Numbered from the stretch's first letter, positions 25,741-33,829 are shown. The stretch: DNA of 64,000 nt from Modestobacter sp. L9-4 (GCF_019112525.1 NZ_CP077800.1:2542001-2606000), one strand, 5' to 3'. The notes: generated by a model not told the origin, from the sequence alone. Made by a program: numbers and translations.

Positions 25741-28700
25741 GTGAAGACGTGGCTCGACGCGTGGCCGGTGTTCCGGCAGCTCACTGGTAACGACCCGCTC
25801 GCTCGCGGTGTGGCCGCGCGCAGCAAGGCCACCGAACAGGTGGTCAGCCGCACGGCCACCGCCGACCGGGTGGTGAAGTCGGTCTGCCCGTACTGCGCTG
25901 TCGGTTGCGCGCAGCGGGTCTTCGTCAAGGACGAGAAGATCGTCCAGATCGAGGGCGACCCCGACTCCCCGATCAGCCGCGGCCGGCTCTGCCCCAAGGG
26001 CAGCGCCAGCAAGGGCCTGGTCAACAGCCCCTCCCGCGTGACGACGGTCAAGTACCGCCGTCCCTACGCGACGGACTGGGAGGACCTGGACCTCGACACG
26101 GCGATGGAGATGATCGCCGACCGCGTGCTGGAGGCCCGCGAGAAGGGCTGGCAGACCGAGGACCACGGCAAGCGGGTCAACCGCACCATGGGCTTCGCCA
26201 GCCTCGGCGGCGCGACCCTGGACAACGAAGAGAACTACCTGATGAAGAAGCTGTACAGCGCCCTGGGCGCTGTACAGATCGAGAACCAGGCCCGCATATA
26301 GCACTCTTCGACGGTTCCCGGTCTGGGAGCCTCGTTCGGCCGTGGTGGCGCAACCAACTTCCTCGAGGACCTCGCGAACAGCGACTGCATCGTCATCGAG
26401 GGCTCGAACATGGCCGAGTGCCATCCGGTCGGGTTCCAGTGGGTGTCGGAGGCGAAGGCCCGCGGCGCCAAGATCATCCACATCGACCCGCGGTTCACGC
26501 GCACGTCGGCGATCGCCGACCTGCACGTCCCGCTGCGTCTGGGCACCGACATCGCGTTCCTCGGTGGCCTGATCAAGTACGTCCTGGACAACGAGCTGTT
26601 CTTCAAGGACTACGTCGTCGCCTACACCAACGCCGCGTCGCTGGTGGGTGAGGACTTCGTCGACACGGAGGACCTCGAGGGCCTGTTCTCCGGCTTCGAC
26701 CCGGAGAAGGGCCAGTACGACGAGCGCACCTGGGCCTACGAGCCCTCCGAGGTGCCGCACGCCAGCTCCGACGACCCCGCGGGGGCCGCCGCGCAGGAGG
26801 CCGGCAAGCAGGCCGACGACGTCGAGGCCAGCGACCAGTCGCAGACCCACGGCAGCGGTGGCCCGACCATCCCGGCCAAGCCCAAGCGCGACGAGACCCT
26901 GCAGCACCCGCGCAGCGTCTTCCAGGTGCTCAAGCGGCACTTCGCCCGCTACACCCCCGAGATGGTCTCCGACGTCTGCGGCATCGAGCCCGCGGTCTTC
27001 GAGCAGGTCGCCAAGTGGGTCACCAGCAACAGCAACCGCGACCGGACGACGGCGTGGGTGTACTCGGTGGGCTGGACGCAGCACAGCGTCGGCGCGCAGT
27101 ACATCCGCTCGTGCTCGATCCTGCAGCTGCTGCTGGGCAACATCGGGCGCCCCGGCGGCGGCATCATGGCCCTGCGCGGCCACGCCAGCATCCAGGGCTC
27201 GACCGACGTCCCGACGCTGTACAACCTGCTGCCGGGCTACCTGCCCATGCCGCACGCGGGGCAGCACCAGACGCTGGCCGACTACGTCGCCGACGCCGCC
27301 GGCAAGGGCGGCTTCTGGGGCAACAAGCCCGCCTACATCACCAGCATGCTCAAGTCCTGGTGGGGCGACGCGGCGACGGCGGAGAACGACTTCGCCTTCG
27401 ACTACATCCCCAAGATCAACGGCGACCACAGCTCCTACCGGACGATCGCGGACATGATCGCCGGCAAGGTGCACGGTTACTTCCTGGTCGGGGAGAACCC
27501 CTCCGTCGGGCACCCCAACGGCAAGATGAACCGGTTCGGGCTGGCCAACCTCGACTGGCTGGTCGTCCGCGACCTGCAGATGATCGAGTCGGCGACCTTC
27601 TGGAAGGAAGGGCCCGAGATCGAGACCGGCGAGATGGCGCCGGAGACGATCGGCACCGAGGTCTTCTTCATGCCCGCGGCGACGCACACGGAGAAGGAGG
27701 GCACCTTCACCCAGACGCAGCGACTGCTGCAGTGGCGGGAGAAGGCCGTCGAGCCGCCGATGGACGCCCGCAGCGACCTGTGGTTCTACTTCCACCTGGG
27801 CCGCATCATCCGCGAGCGCCTGGCGTCCTCGACCGATCCGCGGGACCGGCCCGTCCAGCACCTGACCTGGGACTACCCGACCATCGGGGAGACCGCCGAC
27901 CCCGACGCGACCGCCGTCCTGCGGGAGATCAACGGCACCGGCCCCGACGGGCGGGCGCTGTCGACCTACATCGACATGAAGGACGACGGGTCGACCACCG
28001 GCGGCTGCTGGATCTACACCGGCGTCTACGCCGACGAGGTCAACCAGGCCGCCCGCCGCAAGCCGGCGCGCGAGCAGGGCCAGGTCGCCTCCGAGTGGGG
28101 CTGGGCGTGGCCGCTCAACCGCCGGATGCTCTACAACCGTGCCTCCGCCGACCCGGACGGCAAGCCGTGGAGCGAGCGCAAGAAGTACGTGTGGTGGGAC
28201 GAGGCCGCCGGCCGCTGGACCGGTGACGACGTCCCCGACTTCGAGGCGACCAAGCGGCCGGACTACGTGCCTCCGGAGGGCGCTCGGGCGCAGGCCGCCA
28301 TCGGCGGTGCCGACCCGTTCGTCATGCAGGGCGACGGCAAGGGGTGGCTGTACGCCCCGGCCGGGCTGGTCGACGGCCCGATGCCGACGCACTACGAGCC
28401 CTCGGAGTCCGTGGCCGAGAACCACCTGTACGCCCAGCAGTCCAGCCCGACCATCGAGCGGATCGCCGGGCCGTGGAACCGGGAGAACCCCTCGCGCAGC
28501 GAGGTCTACCCCTTCCAGGTGACCACCTACCGGCTCACCGAGCACCACACCGCCGGTGGCATGAGCCGCACCCTGCCCTACCTGTCCGAGCTCCAGCCGG
28601 AGTTCTTCGTCGAGGTCTCACCCGAGCTCGCCGAGCTCCGCGGCCTGACCAACGGCGAGTTCGCCACGCTGATCAGCGCCCGGACGGCGATCGAGGCCAA

Positions 28701-29034
28701 GGTGCTGGTGACCGAGCGGATGCGCCCGATCAAGCTCAAGGGCGGGCAGGTCGTGCACCAGATCGGCATGCCGTACCACTGGTCCTACGCGGGTCTGTCC
28801 ACCGGCGACAACGCCAACGACCTGCTCGGGATCATCCTGGACGCGAACACGCACATCCAGGAGGACAAGGTCAGCACCGCCGACATCCAGCCCGGCCGCC
28901 GGCCGCGTGGACCGGAGCTGCTGGACTACGTCGAGGCCTACCGGATGCGGGCCGGCGTGAAGTCGGGCCGGGTGGGGCTCAACGGCCGCGCCCCCGACGA
29001 GGACCCGAGCGCCATGGAGGCGTCAGGCGCATGA
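25741..29034 (+). CDS. fdhA: Selenocysteine-containing formate dehydrogenase catalytic subunit, Sec encoded by UAG
   Basis: One 1097-residue protein read through an in-frame UAG at 26299-26301 as selenocysteine, residue 187. It oxidises formate to CO2 at a bis-molybdopterin Mo/W site whose metal ligand is this Sec. The GTG at 25741 is the first possible start after an in-frame TGA at 25717. A [4Fe-4S] motif uses C49, C52, C56 and C84. The stretch IENQARI, Sec, HSSTVPGLGASFGRGG matches the active site of selenoenzyme FDHs, and AECHPVGFQW follows. The C-terminal molybdopterin-dinucleotide-binding domain ends near 1097. No Tat signal is visible, so the catalytic side may be cytoplasmic. First gene of fdhABC. 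Confidence 0.96.
26251..26277 (+). other. Perfect 12-bp hairpin 21 nt upstream of the UAG-Sec codon
   Basis: Arms 26251-26262 and 26266-26277 are exact reverse complements with a 3-nt loop, inside fdhA codons for LYSALGAVQ. The right arm uses GCT and GTA, which are unusual choices in this GC-rich gene but are needed for pairing. A ribosome with UAG in its A site would leave this hairpin just outside the mRNA exit. Function is inference. Confidence 0.75.
26299..26301 (+). other. UAG codon read as selenocysteine
   Basis: The in-frame TAG stands exactly where FDH selenoenzymes have UGA: cgc-ata-TAG-cac encodes R-I-Sec-H. Homology is continuous on both sides, and a SECIS hairpin starts 11 nt later. 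UAG still serves as an ordinary stop nearby, for example at 32450-32452. Confidence 0.95.
26309..26334 (+). promoter_or_regulatory. Bacterial SECIS element in fdhA
   Basis: A 7-bp stem (26313-26319 with 26325-26331, one G-U pair) closes a GGTCT loop (26320-26324). An outer 3-bp stem (26309-26311 with 26332-26334) is separated by one bulged C at 26312. The stem begins 11 nt after the UAG. E. coli fdhF also has 11 nt after UGA, then GGUU, three bases and a GGUCU loop, so both the register and the SelB-contact loop are the same. Confidence 0.93.
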
Positions 29035-29075
29035 CCACCGGTCCACTGATCACTGAGAACGGGGAACGGCGATGA
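29031..29075 (+). CDS. 14-codon coupling ORF between fdhA and fdhB
   Basis: An ATG at 29031 overlaps the fdhA stop (ATGA). Fourteen codons later its TGA overlaps the fdhB ATG in the same way. It has GGAGG 10 nt upstream. The peptide reads MTTGPLITENGERR. It could carry ribosomes from fdhA to fdhB or be chance. No function can be assigned to the peptide itself. Confidence 0.35.
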   Translation: MTTGPLITENGERR

Positions 29076-30160
29076 CCACGGTCAGCTCGGCCAGTCCCTC
29101 CCTGGAGGGGGCCGACTCCAGGAACCGGCTGTTCGGGCCGCTGCCCGACGTCACGGCCGATGCCGGGTACGAGGAGGAGCACCCCGCGCGGGTGGGCTTC
29201 TTCACCGACACCTCGGTGTGCATCGGCTGCAAGGCCTGCGAGGTGGCCTGCAAGGAGTGGAACACGCTCCCGATGGACGACTCGCACGGTGTGCTCGGCC
29301 AGATGGGCATGTCCGGCATGTCCTACGACAACACCGGGCAGCTGGGCGCCAACTCGTGGCGGCACGTGTCGTTCATCGAGCAGAGCCGCTCGGTCGACCT
29401 GCCGATGCCCACGATCGGGATGCCCGGCGCCGACCGGCACGACGACGCCCACGGCCACGGTCACGACCACGACGTCAGCGCGATCAGCCCGCAGGCCGAC
29501 GGCCCGCTCTCCGCACAGACGAGCGTGCTCAACGCCGAGGCGCTGAGCGAGTTCGACCCGCAGACCTCCGTCACCGGCGGCGACGGCGGCACGCAGATCC
29601 GCTGGCTGATGTCCTCCGACGTCTGCAAGCACTGCACGCACGCCGGCTGTCTCGACGTCTGCCCGACCGGTGCGCTGTTCCGTACCGAGTTCGGCACCGT
29701 CGTGGTGCAGGGCGACATCTGCAACGGTTGCGGCTACTGCGTCTCGGCCTGCCCCTACGGCGTCATCGACGTCCGCAAGGACGACGGCCGGGCCTTCAAG
29801 TGCACGATGTGCTACGACCGCCTGACCGACGGGCTGCAGCCGGCGTGCGCCACGGCGTGCCCGACGCAGTCGATCCAGTTCGGTGACCTCGACGAGCTGC
29901 AGGCCCGGGCCGACGCCCGGCTGGCGACGCTCAAGGGCCAGGGCGTGGAGACCGCGCGGCTGTACGGCCGCGACGAGAGCGACGGCGTCGGCGGCGTGGG
30001 CGCTTTCTTCCTGCTGCTCGACGAGCCCGAGGTCTACGGCCTGCCGCCGGACCCGATCGTCACCACCCGCGACCTGCCCGCCATGTGGAAGGCCGCGGCG
30101 ACGGGTGCGGCGATGATCGTCGGCGTGGTCGTGTCCTCCTTCTTCGGACGGCGGCGCTGA
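29072..30160 (+). CDS. fdhB: Formate dehydrogenase iron-sulfur subunit
   Basis: A 362-residue electron-transfer subunit with sixteen cysteines for four [4Fe-4S] clusters. CIGCKACEVAC lies at 50-60, CKHCTHAGCLDVCP near 190, CNGCGYCVSACP near 225, and CTMCYD with CATACP near 250-270. It passes electrons from FdhA to the membrane subunit. A His/Asp-rich insert (DRHDDAHGHGHDHD) lies between the first and second cluster motifs and is not part of the conserved core. A single hydrophobic segment near the C-terminus (AAMIVGVVVSSFFG) probably anchors it to the membrane. The fdhC start overlaps its stop. Confidence 0.94.
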   Translation: MTTVSSASPSLEGADSRNRLFGPLPDVTADAGYEEEHPARVGFFTDTSVCIGCKACEVACKEWNTLPMDDSHGVLGQMGMSGMSYDNTGQLGANSWRHVSFIEQSRSVDLPMPTIGMPGADRHDDAHGHGHDHDVSAISPQADGPLSAQTSVLNAEALSEFDPQTSVTGGDGGTQIRWLMSSDVCKHCTHAGCLDVCPTGALFRTEFGTVVVQGDICNGCGYCVSACPYGVIDVRKDDGRAFKCTMCYDRLTDGLQPACATACPTQSIQFGDLDELQARADARLATLKGQGVETARLYGRDESDGVGGVGAFFLLLDEPEVYGLPPDPIVTTRDLPAMWKAAATGAAMIVGVVVSSFFGRRR

Positions 30161-31371
30161 TGACCACCCCGAGCAGCACCAGCCCGGACGACGCGCACCT
30201 CAACGGCCGGTCGCTGGACAGCGGGCCCACGGGCAACGAGCCAGCCGGTGAGGCGCCGCTGGCCGCCGCGGCCGGTGGCTGGCACCGCGCCGGTGGCCAG
30301 GACCTGACCCGGCCCAAGCGCAAGCGCCGCAAGGGCGGCGGCGGGTGGGGGAGTGGCAACCGCGAGGCGGCCATGGTCCCCGAGGCGGAGTTCACCTCCT
30401 ACTACGGCCGGCAGATCGTCAAGACGCCGACGTGGAAGAACCCCGAGGTGCCGCTGTACCTGTTCCTCGGCGGTGCCGCGGGCACGTCGTCGGTGCTGGG
30501 TGCGCTGGCGGAGTTCACCGACCGGCCGACGCTGGCCCGCAACGCCGAGTACGCGGCGGCTGCGGCCGCGCTGGGCTCGGTCGTGCTGCTGATCGACGAC
30601 CTGGGCCGCCCGGAGCGCTTCCTGCACATGCTGCGGGTGTTCAAGCCGACGTCGCCGCTGTCGGTGGGCTCCTACATCCTGTCGCCGTTCAGCGCGTTCA
30701 CCTCCGCCGCGGCCGGCTTCCGGCTGCTGGAGCTGGCGCCGCTGCTGAAGCTGGGCACGAAGGTGCTGCCGTTCCTGCCCGCGCTGGCCCGGTTCTTCCC
30801 CGCCGCCCGCAAGGCGTCGGCGATCGGTGCGGCGGCGTTCGGCGGGCCGATGGCCACCTACACCGCGGTGCTGCTGGCCAACACGGCCGCGCCGAGCTGG
30901 CACGAGGCGCACACCGAGCTGCCCTACGTCTTCGCCGGGTCGGCGATGGCGGCCGGCGGTGGCATCACCATGGCGCTCACCCCGGTCGCGGAGGCCGGGC
31001 CCTCGCGCAAGACGGCGCTGACCGGTGTCGCCCTGGAGCTGTTCATGATCAACAAGGTCGAGAACGGCCACGGGTTGGTCAGCGAGCCGTACCACGAGGG
31101 CAAGGCCGGCACGCTGCTCCGCGCGGCCAAGAAGTCCACGATCACCGGTGCCGCGTTCGTCGCGCTGCTGGGCCGCACCCGCGTCGGGGCGATCGTCGGC
31201 GGCACGCTGCTGGCCGCGGGCTCGGTGATGACCCGCATGGGCGTCTTCGAGGCCGGCATCGCCAGCACGAAGGACCCGAAGTACATCGTCATCCCGCAGA
31301 AGGAGCGGATGGCGGCGCGAAAGGCCGGCGAGGCGGTCGCCGCGGACGAGGCCCGTTCCGTCGTCCGTTGA
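30160..31371 (+). CDS. fdhC: NrfD/PsrC-type membrane subunit of formate dehydrogenase
   Basis: A 403-residue protein. The ATG at 30160 overlaps the fdhB stop, which decides the start. About 75 hydrophilic residues, including a basic KRKRRK patch, precede the NrfD domain. Several hydrophobic segments follow, with the family features PLYLFLGGAAGTSSV and LGRPERFLHMLRVFKPTSPLSVGSYIL. The latter carries the conserved residues near the quinone site. It should hand electrons to menaquinone, linking formate oxidation to respiration. Downstream is a strong terminator, so the operon is fdhABC only. No maturation factor (fdhD) is present here. Confidence 0.92.
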   Translation: MTTPSSTSPDDAHLNGRSLDSGPTGNEPAGEAPLAAAAGGWHRAGGQDLTRPKRKRRKGGGGWGSGNREAAMVPEAEFTSYYGRQIVKTPTWKNPEVPLYLFLGGAAGTSSVLGALAEFTDRPTLARNAEYAAAAAALGSVVLLIDDLGRPERFLHMLRVFKPTSPLSVGSYILSPFSAFTSAAAGFRLLELAPLLKLGTKVLPFLPALARFFPAARKASAIGAAAFGGPMATYTAVLLANTAAPSWHEAHTELPYVFAGSAMAAGGGITMALTPVAEAGPSRKTALTGVALELFMINKVENGHGLVSEPYHEGKAGTLLRAAKKSTITGAAFVALLGRTRVGAIVGGTLLAAGSVMTRMGVFEAGIASTKDPKYIVIPQKERMAARKAGEAVAADEARSVVR

Positions 31372-31389
31372 TCGCCGTCTCCCGCTGAT

Positions 31390-31424
31390 CCCCGACGGGC
31401 CGGACCGAGTCCGGCCCGTCGGGG
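31390..31424 (+). terminator. Terminator of the fdhABC operon
   Basis: A perfect 16-bp stem (31390-31405 with 31409-31424) with a 3-nt loop lies 19 nt after the fdhC stop. No T-tract follows. Confidence 0.88.
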
Positions 31425-31450
31425 GGCTGGTGAGTTGCTAGCGTCAGGGC

Positions 31451-32452
31451 ATGGCCGTCAGCCCGCACCCAGACCTGCACGGACCGGTCGCGATCGTCGC
31501 CGGAGGGCTCTCGCACGAGCGGGCGGTGTCGCTGCTGTCCGGGGAGCGGATCCAGCGCGAGCTGCAGTCGGTGGGCGTGGACGCGCACGTGGTCGACGCC
31601 GACCAGTCGCTGCTGGCGTCGCTGCGCTCCGGTGGGTACGCCGCCGTGATCCCGACGATCCACGGTGACATCGGCGAGGACGGCACGCTGCAGACCGTGC
31701 TGGAGATGGCCGGCGTGCCGTTCACCGGCTCGGACTCCCGGGCCTGCCGGCTGGCGTGGGACAAGACGGTGGGCCGCACGCTCACCGAGCGCGCGGGGCT
31801 GTCCGCGCCCCCGTGGGTGGCGCTGACCAGCTCGTCGTTCAAGGAGCTGGGCAGCAGCGAGGTCGTGCGCTTCCTGGTGGAGGACATGAGCTGGCCGCTG
31901 GTGGTCAAGCCCAACCGGGGCGGCAGCGTGCTGGGCGTCAACGGCGTGGAGAGCGTCGACGCCCTGGTCGACGCGCTCATGCAGGCCTTCGCCTACGGCG
32001 ACACGGTGCTGGTGGAGAGCTTCACCGAGGGCATGGACGTCAGCGTCGCCGTGCTGGACGTCGACGGCGCCCCGCGCGCCGGGCAGCCGGTGGGCCTGGA
32101 GTACGACCGCAAGGACCGCTTCGACTTCGTCGCCCGCTACGACCCGGCCCGCGTGCAGGTGCACGCCCCCGCCGAACTGCCCGCCGAGACCCTGGCGGCG
32201 CTGCGTACGGCGGCGGAGACGGCGCACACGGCGCTGGGCATGCGAGACCTGTCCCGGGTGGACTTCCTGGTCGCCCCGGACGGCGAGTTCGTGGTGCTGG
32301 AGGTGTCGGCCGTGCCCGGGATGACCGCCACGTCGCTGTTCCCGTTCAGCGTGCAGTCCGACGGCGGTTCGTTCAGCTCGACGCTGGTGTCCCTGCTGAA
32401 GGCCGCCGTCTCCCGCACTGCGCCGTCCGAGGCGGGAGCAACAGCGCCCTAG
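31451..32452 (+). CDS. D-alanine--D-alanine ligase-like ATP-grasp protein
   Basis: A 333-residue ATP-grasp enzyme with the Ddl layout: N-terminal AIVAGGLSHERAVSLLSG, the signature HGDIGEDGTLQ near residue 73, and the ATP-binding lysine in VVKPNRGGS near 154. The metal-binding end reads LEVSAVPGMTATSLFP. Standard Ddl has EVNTxPG there, so the metal-ligand Asn is Ser. It ends with UAG used as a normal stop. A second Ddl-like gene lies at 33845-34963; either could be the housekeeping ligase or act on another dipeptide-like substrate. Confidence 0.82.
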   Translation: MAVSPHPDLHGPVAIVAGGLSHERAVSLLSGERIQRELQSVGVDAHVVDADQSLLASLRSGGYAAVIPTIHGDIGEDGTLQTVLEMAGVPFTGSDSRACRLAWDKTVGRTLTERAGLSAPPWVALTSSSFKELGSSEVVRFLVEDMSWPLVVKPNRGGSVLGVNGVESVDALVDALMQAFAYGDTVLVESFTEGMDVSVAVLDVDGAPRAGQPVGLEYDRKDRFDFVARYDPARVQVHAPAELPAETLAALRTAAETAHTALGMRDLSRVDFLVAPDGEFVVLEVSAVPGMTATSLFPFSVQSDGGSFSSTLVSLLKAAVSRTAPSEAGATAP

Positions 32453-32470
32453 GGCGCCGATCGGTGGCCT

Positions 32471-32498
32471 GCGGTGACCGACCTGTGCCGGTCACCGC
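32471..32498 (+). terminator. Probable terminator after the Ddl-like gene
   Basis: GCGGTGACCG at 32471-32480 pairs perfectly with CGGTCACCGC at 32489-32498. The loop is 8 nt. Confidence 0.7.
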
Positions 32499-32632
32499 CG
32501 CAGCGCGGCGCGCCACCCCTCGTGGTCCTGAGCTGGTCGAGTGGTCAGGAAGCTCGACGATGCGAGAACCCGATCTCCCGTCGTCTGTGGGACTCAGAGC
32601 GGCCGACGGGTGATCGATCGGAGCGCGCGCGA

Positions 32633-32995
32633 TCAGTCGGACGACGGGCGGCCGGAGTCACGGCTGAACGACTCCACGAGACGGATGCGGCCCACGATGT
32701 GCTGGTTGAAGCGATCCAGGTCATCGGCCGGGATCCAGTACTCCAGGATGGTCTGACCGCCGACCTGGTGGACGTCGTACCCGTCGAGGAAGGTGGACTC
32801 GACGTCGAACTCGGTCGGGAAGCCCGCACCGTCGTGCTGCACGTTCCAGTCGCGGGCGATACGGGTGGCGTAGTCACGGTTCAGCACCGGGTAGAAGATC
32901 GGCTGCTCCGGTAGCCGGGGCGGCCAGGCAGTCCAGCCGTTGTCCTCCAGCAGCCGCAGCTCCACGGGACCCACGGGCCGCCACAGTGTCGTCAT
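32633..32995 (-). CDS. Conserved-type hypothetical protein, 120 aa
   Basis: Starts MTTLWRPVGPVELRLLEDNGW; a GTG/ATG four codons upstream is possible. It is a compact soluble protein with many aromatic residues (FPPRLPEQ-type WPPRLPEQPIFYPVLN near 25-40) and ends in a polar tail. The pattern looks like a widespread uncharacterised family, but I cannot name a domain with confidence. It has no signal or membrane segment. It is convergent with the Ddl-like gene and has its own upstream region. Confidence 0.75.
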   Translation of the reverse strand: MTTLWRPVGPVELRLLEDNGWTAWPPRLPEQPIFYPVLNRDYATRIARDWNVQHDGAGFPTEFDVESTFLDGYDVHQVGGQTILEYWIPADDLDRFNQHIVGRIRLVESFSRDSGRPSSD

Positions 32996-33120
32996 CCGCA
33001 CCGGCACAGTGTGACGCCGCAGTCTGGTCCAACGAGTGGACCTGGACGCTCGACCCGCACGGGGCGCTCAGGACCAGGGGTGTCGGCGATGTCCACACCG
33101 ACCGAACACCTCTCATGAAA

Positions 33121-33157
33121 CTGCCCCGTGCCGCCGGGACACGGCGACACGGGGCAG
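33121..33157 (-). terminator. Terminator after the GGDEF-like orphan gene
   Basis: CTGCCCCGTG at 33121-33130 pairs perfectly with CACGGGGCAG at 33148-33157, just past the stop at 33180. Confidence 0.75.
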
Positions 33158-33179
33158 GTCTGGGGGGTCGTGCACCGCG

Positions 33180-33683
33180 TCAGCGGCGGCCACCGCTGTA
33201 GCGGATGACGCGGCCGGCACCGACGCTGCGGGCGGCGGTGAGGCAGAGGGTGGCGCGGCGGTGGACCTCGCTGGGCGAGGCGTCAGGGGCGAGCCCGGCG
33301 ATGCCGACGCAGGCGGTGACGCCCTCGACGCCGGCGGCGGCGACGGTGGCGACCAGGCGGTTGGCGGCGGTCTCGGCGTCGTGGGCGGCGCCGTCGAGCA
33401 GGACGGCGAACTCGGTGGGGCCGGAGCGGGCCAGCCAGTCGGTGCCGCGCAGGTCGGCTGACAGGGCCGCGCCCACCCGGTCGAGGTGGCTCCCGGGCAT
33501 CGGCCAGATGCTGTCCCGGCGGAGCAGACCGATGAGCACCAGGCTGGCGGGCGCCTCGGCACTGGTGCCTGCGCGCTCGGCGATCCGGTCGAGCAGGGTG
33601 ACCCGGCTGGGCAGGAGGGTGACCGCGTCCATCGCCGGGGAGCCGGCGAGCTGGTCCGCGGGGAGGTGGGCGGTGAGCTGCAT
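33180..33683 (-). CDS. Degenerate single-domain GGDEF-like protein
   Basis: A 167-residue protein that is almost entirely one GGDEF-type domain. DAVTLLPSRVTLLDRI matches the domain start (DxLTGLPNR-like), and the active-site loop is LARSGPTEFAVLLDG near residues 85-99. GGDEF is thus GPTEF and cyclase activity is very unlikely. The C-terminal part (VGIAGLAPDASPSEVHRRATLCLTAAR) follows the family pattern. It has no sensory domain or membrane segment. It is most similar in style to the degenerate GGDEF of the protein at 22548-25214 and may bind a nucleotide or a partner domain. Confidence 0.78.
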   Translation of the reverse strand: MQLTAHLPADQLAGSPAMDAVTLLPSRVTLLDRIAERAGTSAEAPASLVLIGLLRRDSIWPMPGSHLDRVGAALSADLRGTDWLARSGPTEFAVLLDGAAHDAETAANRLVATVAAAGVEGVTACVGIAGLAPDASPSEVHRRATLCLTAARSVGAGRVIRYSGGRR

Positions 33684-33770
33684 GAGGTCTTGTCGGCGCC
33701 TGCCGCAGTGGAGTTGAGCGCCGTTACCGAATCCTCATCTTCCCGGTGAACCCGACCATCCCGATCACGC

Positions 33771-33829
33771 GAGACGGCCACGTCGGCTCCGGGGTCCGCG
33801 GGGGACCTGGGAGCCGACGTGGCCGTCTC
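33771..33829 (-). terminator. Strong terminator after the Ddl-like/MurF-like operon
   Basis: A perfect 20-bp inverted repeat (33771-33790 with 33810-33829) with a 19-nt loop lies 16 nt past the stop at 33845. Confidence 0.85.

Noticed and set aside
25741-26301. fdhA as a pseudogene or two-part gene with a premature amber stop
   Set aside because: The single stop falls exactly on the Sec position, the frame continues with full conservation, a SECIS hairpin follows in the fdhF register, and the operon is otherwise intact.
25648-28548. 966-codon antisense frame opposite fdhA
   Set aside because: Low-complexity Val/Gly/Arg-rich translation typical of antisense shadows in high-GC genes; fdhA explains the region.
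26410-29034. Separate gene starting at the ATG at 26410
   Set aside because: It would begin inside the conserved molybdopterin domain at MAECHPVGF and lack a start-site ribosome-binding sequence. It is the downstream part of fdhA.
32450-32452. UAG at the end of the Ddl-like gene as another Sec codon
   Set aside because: The protein is already of full Ddl length, no coding continues, and the hairpin that follows lacks the SECIS loop and spacing.
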